From Caryophanales bacterium UBA6769 (GTDB lineage: Bacteria; Bacillota; Bacilli; Bacillales; UBA6769), in the NCBI GenBank assembly GCA_002453275.1, contig DKGN01000132.1, positions 1 to 5,797 on the forward strand: a DNA stretch of 5,797 nucleotides, written 5' to 3'. Below are positions 1 through 5,726 of this stretch, one piece after another (the first letter of the stretch is position 1; each line of letters opens with the position of its first letter). The notes under the pieces are model-generated. The model was not told the origin of the DNA. It made no database searches and saw only the letters and a list, made by a program, of their open reading frames with translations. The translations under genes and the position numbers were made by a program.

Positions 1-967
1 CCCCTTGTTTCAATTTTACTTTAACTTGTTTTTTTTGAAGGTTTATTAAGCGTAACCTTGTCGCATTCTCTGTTATTAAAACCGTATTATCATTTAACCT
101 TGCAGGTTGATTTACTTTAACTTTAAAACATGTTGGGCTTACCTTTTCAAGAACGGTGAAAACACAATCCTTCTCATCCTTATCCTTAAAATGAATAATG
201 GAATTTGGTTGTAACTGTTGGAGGTCTATTTCTTTTTCGATGTGAATTAAAAAGGTTCCCTGTTTGTCCTCATGCTTCCATCCATCAACATTCCATGCAA
301 GGTAGCCAATCTCACCTGCTCTTTTAATGTGCAATGTTTTTTGAAATTTGATAAACTCTTTGATTCGGATTTTTGGACCCGCTAGATCCATGTAAATTTT
401 ACAGTTTGACACAACCTTCCCTGCGTTTTCGTTTATTTTGTGTTCTTCAGCCTTTAATTTTTGGACTAACTGTCTCCATATGAAAATATTATCATGTGCA
501 CAATTTATTCTCGCAATCGTCATCCCTGCTTCAATAAGTTCCCGAAAAATAAGTGGTGACTCCATCATCGAGCGATCTAACGTCACCATAATCGGGAAGC
601 TGTCATTCTCTCGGTTCCCAAACAAGTCATCACACCGCGTTATTTTTAGTTCACGTGCTTTTCTACTCTGAATCATCGGCGGTTGCTCTATAAAATGACA
701 ACTGTCTTGTGATAGATAATTTATCATTTTATTTAATGAATACAAAACATGTGGATGAATATGCCGCAATGACGTGAATCCTTCATTGATAAGTAGATTA
801 TTCAGTCCTTCTTGCTTAAATTGTTGCATCGCTAAATATGCCAAAAGGTTATACTTGCTTGGGTTCGTTGGATCGATCTCATGCTTAGTAGACTGGATTG
901 ATGAATAGTGAAGCAGATCATTCCACAGATGAACAAGATGATTTAATAACTTTTCTTTAGATTTCAT
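1..967 (-). CDS. Long-form pyruvate kinase-like protein, 3' end outside window
   Basis: The frame is open from ATG at 967 to the window edge (322 codons, no stop), so this is the N-terminal part only. A GAGGTG ribosome binding site lies 8 nt upstream. Residues 1-120 are a mostly helical extension absent from ordinary pyruvate kinases. From about 125 the start of the kinase barrel is clear: a strand with IMVTL (126-130), then EAGMTIARINCAHDN (146-160), matching the phosphoenolpyruvate/nucleotide-site region with Arg153 and Asn155, then MDLAGPKIR (193-201). Residues from about 205 onward probably form the B (lid) domain. Pyruvate kinase converts phosphoenolpyruvate and ADP to pyruvate and ATP in the cytosol. 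This version belongs to the longer group with the RINCAH and DLAGPK signatures, whose activity is poorly established. Relative to classical enzymes, the potassium-ligand Ser is Ala157 and the Thr after Asp194 is Leu195. Family membership is confident; catalytic activity is not, and the catalytic lysine region lies outside the window. Confidence 0.85.
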   Translation of the reverse strand, partial: MKSKEKLLNHLVHLWNDLLHYSSIQSTKHEIDPTNPSKYNLLAYLAMQQFKQEGLNNLLINEGFTSLRHIHPHVLYSLNKMINYLSQDSCHFIEQPPMIQSRKARELKITRCDDLFGNRENDSFPIMVTLDRSMMESPLIFRELIEAGMTIARINCAHDNIFIWRQLVQKLKAEEHKINENAGKVVSNCKIYMDLAGPKIRIKEFIKFQKTLHIKRAGEIGYLAWNVDGWKHEDKQGTFLIHIEKEIDLQQLQPNSIIHFKDKDEKDCVFTVLEKVSPTCFKVKVNQPARLNDNTVLITENATRLRLINLQKKQVKVKLKQG

Positions 968-1119
968 GTAGGACTCACCTCAACTCTTCCTCCGAACAGT
1001 GTATGAATATTAGAGGTGATTAGTAACTTGTCCTCCACCCTTTACCCTCGTATTAAAGTTAACGTGAGAAGAGCTAAAGAAATCGGCAACGATGCATAAA
1101 GCTTCATCGGTAACCGCAT
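964..1119 (-). other. Two tiny in-frame leader reading frames upstream of the kinase-like gene
   Basis: ATG at 1119 has GAGG six bases upstream and opens 25 codons to a TAA at 1042-1044. The peptide begins MRLPMKLYASLPIS and continues LALLTLTLIRG: two basic residues near the N-terminus, then a hydrophobic stretch, like a small membrane peptide or a bare signal sequence. The same frame stays open after the TAA. A GTG at 1035-1037, six bases after GAGGG, starts a 24-codon frame that ends in a TGA at 964-966, overlapping the kinase-like ATG as ATGA. That overlap is a classic arrangement for translational coupling. Alternatively this is one former gene of about 51 codons split by a stop, or chance. 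No homologue is recognised. Confidence 0.25.
975..1019 (-). promoter_or_regulatory. Stem masking the ribosome binding site of the kinase-like gene
   Basis: In the minus-strand transcript TCACCTC (from 1019-1013) is perfectly complementary to GAGGTGA (from 981-975), which is the ribosome binding site of the gene starting at 967. The loop is 31 nt. If the stem forms, it would hide the site until something opens it, such as ribosomes moving through the short frame that crosses it. Seven paired bases around a large loop is only moderately strong, so regulation is inferred. Confidence 0.35.
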
Positions 1120-1143
1120 GGATTGCCTCGTTTCCCTCTACTC
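1066..1143 (-). repeat. 78-nt imperfect dyad (structured leader RNA or repeat element)
   Basis: Four nested complementary blocks occur in register. GAGAAGAG at 1066-1073 pairs with CTCTACTC at 1136-1143 (7 of 8). AGAAA at 1078-1082 pairs with TTTCC at 1131-1135, including one G-U pair in the minus-strand RNA. GGCAA at 1085-1089 pairs with TTGCC at 1123-1127, and ATGC at 1092-1095 with GCAT at 1116-1119. Together they give about 21 pairs in a single long hairpin. The minus-strand promoter at 1163-1191 would place it at the very start of the kinase-like gene's mRNA. It could be a regulatory leader or a small palindromic intergenic repeat. It has no long U-tract, so it is not a simple terminator. 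Confidence 0.4.
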
Positions 1144-1161
1144 ATTTTCCTCCTTTTTTTG

Positions 1162-1167
1162 TATAAT
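1162..1167 (+). promoter_or_regulatory. Candidate -10 element for the TerB/J-domain gene
   Basis: A perfect TATAAT lies 67 bases upstream of the ATG at 1235. It shares five bases with the opposing -10 element on the minus strand. No good -35 hexamer is visible 16-18 bases upstream, where the sequence is pyrimidine-rich. An alternative -35, TTGAAA at 1185-1190, would put the start too close to the ribosome binding site. Confidence 0.3.
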
Positions 1168-1191
1168 AGAGCGAGTAACTTTAATTGAAAA
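1163..1191 (-). promoter_or_regulatory. Sigma-A-type promoter for the kinase-like gene leader
   Basis: Reading the minus strand, TTTTCA (1191-1186) and TATTAT (1168-1163) are separated by exactly 17 bases, matching TTGACA and TATAAT at 4 and 5 of 6 positions. Transcription would begin near 1156, giving a leader of about 190 nt before the ATG at 967. An AAAGGAGG sequence follows at once, only 3 nt before an ATG at 1145 that opens just 13 codons. Confidence 0.45.
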
Positions 1192-1234
1192 GTTTTAGTT
1201 CTTTATTACTAATATGTATAAGGTGTGGTCATCG

Positions 1235-2140
1235 ATGGAATTACTTATAGCAATAATTTTTGGGCTTGTTACGGGCGCAATCGCAAGCAATAAAAATCGC
1301 AGCCCTCTGTTTTGGTTTTTCATGGGAGCTATTTTTACATTTGTAGGCCTTGCTGTTATATTTTTCCTACCTGCAAAGCAACCGCACTATGTGAATTATG
1401 AAGTGAATGAAGAGGAAAGGTATATTTACTGCCAAAACTGTGGAAATAGCATTGTCATTAACGAACCGGGGTATTGGACATGTCCTCACTGTCAACATAC
1501 ATTTGAATACAAAGGAAGTATGGCTAACAATCATTATTATGAGGATACATTAGCGCCTACAACCGAATTACTCGTTTATTTGTTTGCAAAAGTTGCAAAG
1601 GCAGATGGTGTTGTGACAACACAAGAGATTCATAGAGTTGATGAAATTATAAAAGAAGTGATTCAACCGACAGAAGAACAATATAAACAAATTCGAAGTA
1701 GCTTCAATGAAGCGAAAAATACGAGTAGTGGTTATCAAGAGATTACACAACAGCTCTATACATATATTCACAATAACCAACCATTGATGCGAGACATTGT
1801 CATTCTATTGTTTGAAATTGCTACGGTGGACGCCCAACTCCATCCTGAACAAGAGCGAATCATTTCCTTCGTAGCTAATCGGTTTAACTTAGCCTATGAA
1901 TATCAAAATATTTATTCCCAATATGTCGATGATTTAGAGCAATATTACAAAATTTTAGGTTGCGCATCGACCGATTCAGTTGATGCAATCAAGCGTAAAT
2001 ATCGTGAGTTAGTTAGAAAGTATCACCCAGACCGATTCGCGAGCCAAAACTTATCACCAGAAGAAATGAAAAAAGTAAATACAAGATTCCAAGATATCCA
2101 AAAAGCATACGAAAAAGTAATGGAAGCGAAAAGTGCTTAA
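1235..2140 (+). CDS. Membrane-anchored zinc ribbon / TerB / J-domain protein (DjlA-like)
   Basis: A 301-residue protein of four parts. Two membrane helices (about 2-17 and 25-46) form a tight hairpin joined by a short basic loop. A zinc ribbon has Cys66/Cys69 and Cys83/Cys86. An all-helical TerB-like domain spans about 110-225, with the typical ADG at 123-125 and the repeat-half Asp199. A C-terminal J domain spans 237-296, with the essential HPD at 264-266. J domains recruit DnaK and stimulate its ATPase. In DjlA of Proteobacteria, a membrane anchor plus TerB plus J domain does this at the inner face of the membrane, and the same role is likely here; the client is unknown. I chose ATG 1235 because AAGGTG lies 9 nt before it. 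An in-frame ATG at 1214 has no such site and would add seven residues. It is the only plus-strand gene here and is divergent from the kinase-like gene. Confidence 0.85.
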   Translation: MELLIAIIFGLVTGAIASNKNRSPLFWFFMGAIFTFVGLAVIFFLPAKQPHYVNYEVNEEERYIYCQNCGNSIVINEPGYWTCPHCQHTFEYKGSMANNHYYEDTLAPTTELLVYLFAKVAKADGVVTTQEIHRVDEIIKEVIQPTEEQYKQIRSSFNEAKNTSSGYQEITQQLYTYIHNNQPLMRDIVILLFEIATVDAQLHPEQERIISFVANRFNLAYEYQNIYSQYVDDLEQYYKILGCASTDSVDAIKRKYRELVRKYHPDRFASQNLSPEEMKKVNTRFQDIQKAYEKVMEAKSA

Positions 2141-2187
2141 ATAATAATGACAACAATTTATGATGAAAATATTAGCCAACGATAGAT

Positions 2188-2220
2188 AAGACTAGCAATC
2201 TCCGAAAAGATGCTAGTCTT
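2188..2220 (+). terminator. Terminator between convergent genes
   Basis: AAGACTAGCA (2188-2197) and TGCTAGTCTT (2211-2220) form a perfect 10-bp stem, with three further possible pairs inside the 13-nt loop. TTTATGTTTATA follows on the plus strand, which suits termination of the TerB/J gene. The stem also contains the last codon and TAG stop of the methyltransferase gene on the other strand, so it may work both ways; the U-run in that direction is weak. Confidence 0.7.
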
Positions 2221-2821
2221 TATGTTTATATCGATAAATAAGAAACTTCTCTTTTTTATCCGTTGCTTTCGGAACACGGACCTTATTCATTAAATAAAAA
2301 GGTGTATTCTTTTTTAGAAATGATTTATATTCTTGCAGTGGATAATAGAGAATAATATCGACGGAACGATCGTATTCCTCCAGTGATCCCATAATATTTC
2401 CGACTACCTTTTTGAAAATATTGACGGAAAACGGATTAAAAAAATAGAAGCGGTTGTCCGTTTCTTTCACTTCATACTGCTCAGCAAATCCATATTCGAG
2501 CTTAATCGGCGCTGGTATATTCTGTGCCTGTTGCCGATACGTTGCTTTATTATTAAGCGCTTCTTCAAATGTCTGATCGTTCACTTCGATGCCGGTTACG
2601 GGAATTTGAAAATGATGGTGGATATAAAAAGGCACACGCCCGCGACCACAACCGAAGTCAACGACTTCATCGTCTTTTTTCAATTTGTACGCTTGAAACA
2701 ATTTGTCCAATGCTACATAAGGTGTCGCTTCATAACGGTTAAACTGACTCGATTGATCCCTCCACTCCCTTAACCCCCTCGTGCGGATTTTAAGCATTTG
2801 ATCGTACTTTCTTTCTAGCAT
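2213..2821 (-). CDS. Class I SAM-dependent methyltransferase, substrate unknown
   Basis: A 202-residue soluble protein with a Rossmann-type methyltransferase core. Motif I is VVDFGCGRGRVP (53-64), the glycine-rich loop binding S-adenosylmethionine. The acidic end of the second strand is Glu79 in TGIEV, which normally holds the ribose hydroxyls. FYFFNPFS (125-132) sits where motif IV is expected and resembles the NPPF-like motif of some N-methyltransferases. The N-terminal 50 residues are basic and helical (KIRTRGLREWRD) and may help hold the substrate. The C-terminus is rich in Lys and Tyr. No known gene name is recognised and the methyl acceptor cannot be read from the sequence. I preferred ATG 2821 because GGAGA lies 9 nt upstream; an in-frame ATG at 2842 would add seven residues but has no ribosome binding site. 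The gene probably stands alone, since the BASS transporter gene upstream ends in its own terminator. Confidence 0.8.
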   Translation of the reverse strand: MLERKYDQMLKIRTRGLREWRDQSSQFNRYEATPYVALDKLFQAYKLKKDDEVVDFGCGRGRVPFYIHHHFQIPVTGIEVNDQTFEEALNNKATYRQQAQNIPAPIKLEYGFAEQYEVKETDNRFYFFNPFSVNIFKKVVGNIMGSLEEYDRSVDIILYYPLQEYKSFLKKNTPFYLMNKVRVPKATDKKEKFLIYRYKHKD

Positions 2822-2887
2822 TCCTACTCTTCTCCATTTCATATCAATTCAGCGAGTTTCTATTAATCTCTGTAAATCACCATCTTA

Positions 2888-2915
2888 ATCCTATCACAAA
2901 AATTTTTCTTATAAA
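2888..2915 (-). promoter_or_regulatory. Possible promoter of the methyltransferase gene
   Basis: On the minus strand TTTATA (2915-2910) is followed after 16 bases by TAGGAT (2893-2888), directly preceded by TGA, which makes an extended -10. Both hexamers match the sigma-A consensus at 4 of 6 positions. The region is AT-rich, so chance matches are easy. Confidence 0.25.
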
Positions 2916-2934
2916 GTTACCTTGCTTTGCCGAT

Positions 2935-2964
2935 AAAAAAGAAACGGACATTGGATCCCGTTTC
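2935..2964 (-). terminator. Rho-independent terminator of the BASS transporter gene
   Basis: On the minus strand GAAACGG (2964-2958) pairs perfectly with CCGTTTC (2947-2941) around a 10-nt loop. A run of six T (2940-2935) follows. It begins five bases after the transporter's stop codon. Confidence 0.8.
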
Positions 2965-2968
2965 CCTT

Positions 2969-3943
2969 TTAATCTGTAACTTTCTGTTGAAATTCTTCGC
3001 TTTGCTGGAAGCTTCGCTTTGCTAAAATCATCGCGATTAGCGCCCCAAGTGATAGATTCAAGACCGTATTAATCACTGCCGGTACCGCTGCAAGAAAACT
3101 AATATTATCAATTGCTAAAATTGCAGCAAGTGCAGTATTGCACAAGCCTGCTTCATACAAAATTGCCCGCGCATCTTGCTCGTGAAATTTCAACAGTCTC
3201 GCAACCCCATACGCTAAAAACATCGGAATTAAAATCTGCAATGTCGTAATGATAACAAGTAGTGGTAACGTTCGAATATTCTCCTTTAAAAGAACTTGCG
3301 AACCTGAAACGACAGACAACACGATCAGGATGAGTGTCACTGACGAGAAAAAGCGAACGGAAGGACGAACGATTTCGACAAATCGATTTAACTTCAATTG
3401 AACGATTAGCCCGATCACAATCGGAAGTGCCACGATTAAGAGCATTTTCACAATCAGCGGAAGATATTCAATTGGAATTAAATGTCCAACAGTCATCTCT
3501 AACAACAGTGGCGTAATGATTGGACTAATAAAAGTATCAACGACCGACATCGTCACACTTAAGAGAACCGTTCCATTTGCAATAAACGTATATAAACTCG
3601 CCGCTGTTGCACTCGGCACGCTTCCTGAAAGAATAAAGCCTGTTAGTAAATCAGGCGATTCAGACAAAAACCAAAACCCAAGCCCGACCGAAATTGCGAC
3701 AGTCACCGTCCATTTAAAAATAACACCGAAAAATACAAGTTTAGGTTGCTTCATGACATATCGAAAGCTCGACGGTGGTATCGTCAATCCCATTAAAAAT
3801 AAAATAAGCGCAAGCATGAATCCTGTCCAGTTCGTTAAAGACTCGAACGGTGTAGGACGTACGTAAGCAACAATTGCAAAAACGATAATCCAAACTGGGA
3901 GAAATCGAGTCACAATGTTCGCAAGAAATGAAATAGCCCGCAT
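2969..3943 (-). CDS. Bile acid:sodium symporter (BASS) family transporter, divergent sodium sites
   Basis: A 324-residue very hydrophobic protein, the usual length of bacterial BASS proteins such as B. subtilis YocS and the Neisseria ASBT homologue. It should have about ten membrane helices in two inverted halves. Family landmarks in order: LFLMGLTIPPSSF (48-60); the first crossover region, with SATAASLYTFIANGT (111-125) and LLSVTMS (127-133); SPIITPLL (140-147); and the second crossover, YEAGLCNTALAAILA (263-277). Family members import organic anions such as bile acids, pantoate or keto acids with sodium; the substrate here is unknown. Aligned from memory with the Neisseria protein, sodium ligands Gln77, Ser114, Asn115 and Gln264 become Lys77, Ala115, Ser116 and Cys268, while Glu264 and Ser129 are kept. 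Sodium coupling is therefore doubtful. ATG 3943 has GGGAG 7 nt upstream. The gene has its own terminator and probably its own promoter. Confidence 0.88.
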   Translation of the reverse strand: MRAISFLANIVTRFLPVWIIVFAIVAYVRPTPFESLTNWTGFMLALILFLMGLTIPPSSFRYVMKQPKLVFFGVIFKWTVTVAISVGLGFWFLSESPDLLTGFILSGSVPSATAASLYTFIANGTVLLSVTMSVVDTFISPIITPLLLEMTVGHLIPIEYLPLIVKMLLIVALPIVIGLIVQLKLNRFVEIVRPSVRFFSSVTLILIVLSVVSGSQVLLKENIRTLPLLVIITTLQILIPMFLAYGVARLLKFHEQDARAILYEAGLCNTALAAILAIDNISFLAAVPAVINTVLNLSLGALIAMILAKRSFQQSEEFQQKVTD

Positions 3944-3985
3944 AGTCCTTCTCCCTCTCTATCTCTCTATCTAATCTGCACCGTT

Positions 3986-3994
3986 ATTTTAACA
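3986..3994 (-). promoter_or_regulatory. Extended -10 promoter candidate for the BASS transporter gene
   Basis: The minus strand reads TGTTAAAAT, an extended -10 with 5 of 6 matches to TATAAT. No convincing -35 is present, as is common for extended -10 promoters. Six-base arms TCTGCA (3975-3980) and TGCAGA (4004-4009) flank it symmetrically and might be a repressor site. The leader downstream carries a short repeat of ATAGAGAG at 3954-3970. Confidence 0.35.
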
Positions 3995-4077
3995 TAGAAA
4001 CATTGCAGAGCTAGTAGGATTTATCACCGCACTCTAAGTGGCAAAAGATATCCAATAAACTTATCCTAAATAAAACT

Positions 4078-4105
4078 AAAAACAGACGAAAACAATCCGT
4101 CTGTT
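4078..4105 (-). terminator. Rho-independent terminator of the drug exporter gene
   Basis: On the minus strand AACAGACG (4105-4098) and CGTCTGTT (4088-4081) form a perfect 8-bp stem with a 9-nt loop. The stem runs into TTTTT and a further T-rich stretch (AGTTTTATTT). It lies 33 bases after the exporter's stop codon. Confidence 0.8.
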
Positions 4106-4138
4106 CCAGTTAAATTACTTCATAAACAACCTTAAAGA

Positions 4139-5545
4139 TTACCCCTCATATTTTTCGTTTTTACCCTTTATATAAAAGGACATGATGAGACCGATGGCTG
4201 CGAGAACTCCAGCAACAAAAAAGGAAACATTCACACCATGAATAATCCCATTCATCCCTTCCGCAGGTCGTTCATTTGTCGTCATAATCGTAACGAGTAG
4301 CGCAGTACCGACGGCACCCGCTACTTGGCGCATCGTATTATTCATCGCCGAACCATGTGAGATTAATTGGATTGGCAAAGCATTTAAGCCTGCTGTCGTT
4401 ACAGGCATCATAACCATCGCAATTCCGAACATACGAAACGCGTTAACGACAGATAAATAGATAAAGGTAGTCTCTGTTGATAAATTCGTGAACATGAACG
4501 TCGTCACGACTAAGATTGATATACCGGTAATGGCTAACCATCGTGCACCAAATTTATCAAATAACCTTCCCGTAATTGGATTCATTAACCCCATTAAAAG
4601 AGCTCCAGGTAAAAGAACTAAACCAGATTCAAGTGCTGTAAACCGAAGCATATTTTGCGTAAACAGCGGTAATACAACGGCGGTTCCGATCATCGCCATG
4701 AAGACTATCATGCCAAGAACGGTCGATAGCGCAAATATTTTATGTTTAAATACGCGAAATTCAAGAATCGGTTGCTTTAGCTTGAACTGTCTACGGATGA
4801 AGAAGGTTAAAGCTACGACACCAACACTTATCGAAAGAATCACTTGCAAGCTTGCCCATCCATCACTTCCAGCTGTACTAAAGCCGTATAACAAGCCACC
4901 AAAACCGAAAGTAGACAGAATAATCGACAGAACATCAACCTTCGGAAACGTTCGCTTCGTCACATTTTTTAATATGAAATAAGCAACGATAATATCAACA
5001 ATCGCAATCGGAAGAACGACGAAGAAGACACTTCTCCACGGAAATTGGTCAACAAGCCATCCCGAAAGTGTCGGACCAATCGCTGGCGCAAAGGCGATGA
5101 CTAAACCGAACATCCCCATCGCTTGACCGCGTTTTTCAACCGGATAAATAAGAAATAAAATCGTCTGCATGAGCGGCATCATGATACCAGCACCTGCAGC
5201 TTGAGCCACTCTTCCAACCATCAAAAAGAAGAAGTTCGGCGCTAAACCACATATTAACGTTCCTATTGCAAACATGCTCATCGCAGTTAAAAATAAACCT
5301 CGCGTCGTAAATCGATCAATAAAAAAAGCCGTAATCGGGATCATAATTCCGTTAACGAGCATAAAGACAGATTGCAGCCATTGAACTGTATTTTCACTTA
5401 AATTTAAATCTTTCATAATCGGGGGCAACGCTGTCCCTAAGAGCGTTTGGTTTAAAATAGCAACAAATGCCCCTGTCACTAATACGATCATTAAGGGAAC
5501 ACGATTTATCGGTTCATTCGGTTGTGTTTGTGCATGACTGGACAT
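4139..5545 (-). CDS. MFS multidrug exporter, DHA2 family (14 helices), LmrB-like
   Basis: A 468-residue integral membrane protein, a normal length for the 14-helix drug:proton antiporters (EmrB/QacA/LmrB group). Family motifs: TM1 contains ILNQTLLGTALPPIM (30-44). Loop 2-3 holds the motif A relic DRFTTRG (77-83). TM4 holds GRVAQAAGAGIMMP (111-124), with the conserved arginine of motif B. TM5 holds the antiporter motif C, APAIGPTLSGWL (153-164), followed by the PWRSVFF signature (169-175). Such proteins expel hydrophobic drugs or lincosamides in exchange for protons; the substrate cannot be told. In TM1 the acidic residue of QacA/EmrB (LDxT) is Asn32, as I recall for the LmrB-type subgroup. 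ATG 5545 has AGAAGG six bases upstream; an overlapping ATG at 5549 is out of frame. No regulator gene adjoins it, although exporters of this type often sit next to a TetR- or MarR-family gene. Confidence 0.9.
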   Translation of the reverse strand: MSSHAQTQPNEPINRVPLMIVLVTGAFVAILNQTLLGTALPPIMKDLNLSENTVQWLQSVFMLVNGIMIPITAFFIDRFTTRGLFLTAMSMFAIGTLICGLAPNFFFLMVGRVAQAAGAGIMMPLMQTILFLIYPVEKRGQAMGMFGLVIAFAPAIGPTLSGWLVDQFPWRSVFFVVLPIAIVDIIVAYFILKNVTKRTFPKVDVLSIILSTFGFGGLLYGFSTAGSDGWASLQVILSISVGVVALTFFIRRQFKLKQPILEFRVFKHKIFALSTVLGMIVFMAMIGTAVVLPLFTQNMLRFTALESGLVLLPGALLMGLMNPITGRLFDKFGARWLAITGISILVVTTFMFTNLSTETTFIYLSVVNAFRMFGIAMVMMPVTTAGLNALPIQLISHGSAMNNTMRQVAGAVGTALLVTIMTTNERPAEGMNGIIHGVNVSFFVAGVLAAIGLIMSFYIKGKNEKYEG

Positions 5546-5580
5546 ACATGACCTTCTTTCTCATTGGTGTTCACAATTTC

Positions 5581-5616
5581 AAAAATGATATACACTATAA
5601 AACATATGTAATTTTT
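5581..5616 (-). promoter_or_regulatory. Promoter and possible operator of the drug exporter gene
   Basis: The minus strand has TATAGT (5599-5594), 5 of 6 to the -10 consensus, about 49 bases before the ATG; no good -35 is seen. It lies at the centre of an imperfect 36-bp dyad (AAAAAT at 5581, ATTTTT ending at 5616; 12 of 18 positions symmetrical). A repressor could bind there, but the AT-richness makes partial symmetry cheap. Confidence 0.25.
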
Positions 5617-5670
5617 AATCTTACCATACATAAGAAGCGACATGAAGAGAAGAGCTTTAAGCACTAAAAT

Positions 5671-5701
5671 GGTCCATAACCTTATAATAAGGTTATGGAC
5701 C
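5671..5701 (-). terminator. Long hairpin downstream of tRNA-Ala
   Basis: GGTCCATAACCTTA (5671-5684) and TAAGGTTATGGACC (5688-5701) form a perfect 14-bp stem with a 3-nt loop. It begins 25 bases after the tRNA's 3' end. Only ATTTTAG follows on the minus strand, so the U-tract is short, but the stem is strong. It would separate the tRNA unit from the exporter gene. Confidence 0.65.
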
Positions 5702-5726
5702 TCTCTTTACTTTTTTATAAATTAGA

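Noticed and set aside
438..671. 77-codon plus-strand frame
   Set aside because: It lies wholly antisense to the pyruvate kinase-like gene, has no ribosome binding site, and its peptide has no family features.
1104..1145. 13-codon minus-strand frame starting MSRGKRGN after AAAGGAGG
   Set aside because: The ribosome binding site is only 3 nt from the ATG and would sit at the extreme 5' end of the transcript; the peptide is tiny and lies inside the dyad. Too weak to call a gene.
968..1160. Known riboswitch classes (M-box, yybP-ykoY, ydaO, ykkC) considered for the kinase-like leader
   Set aside because: None of the conserved core sequences I remember for these classes is present, so no class is assigned.
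1052..1185. 10-bp inverted repeat ATTAAAGTTA (1052-1061) / TAACTTTAAT (1176-1185), considered as ends of a mobile element
   Set aside because: The arms are AT-rich, 114 bases apart, with no flanking target duplication and no transposase; one arm lies in the spacer of the minus-strand promoter. Chance is sufficient.
1568..1780. 70-codon minus-strand frame
   Set aside because: Antisense to the TerB domain of the plus-strand gene, with no start signals.
3516..3866. 116-codon plus-strand frame, with a neighbour at 3334-3516
   Set aside because: Shadow of the BASS transporter; the minus-strand frame has clear family motifs, a ribosome binding site and a terminator.
4488..4982. 164-codon plus-strand frame
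   Set aside because: Antisense to the drug exporter, basic low-complexity peptide, no ribosome binding site.
5467..5667. 66-codon plus-strand frame spanning the exporter promoter
   Set aside because: Overlaps the exporter's start and promoter, lacks start signals, and has no recognisable motif.
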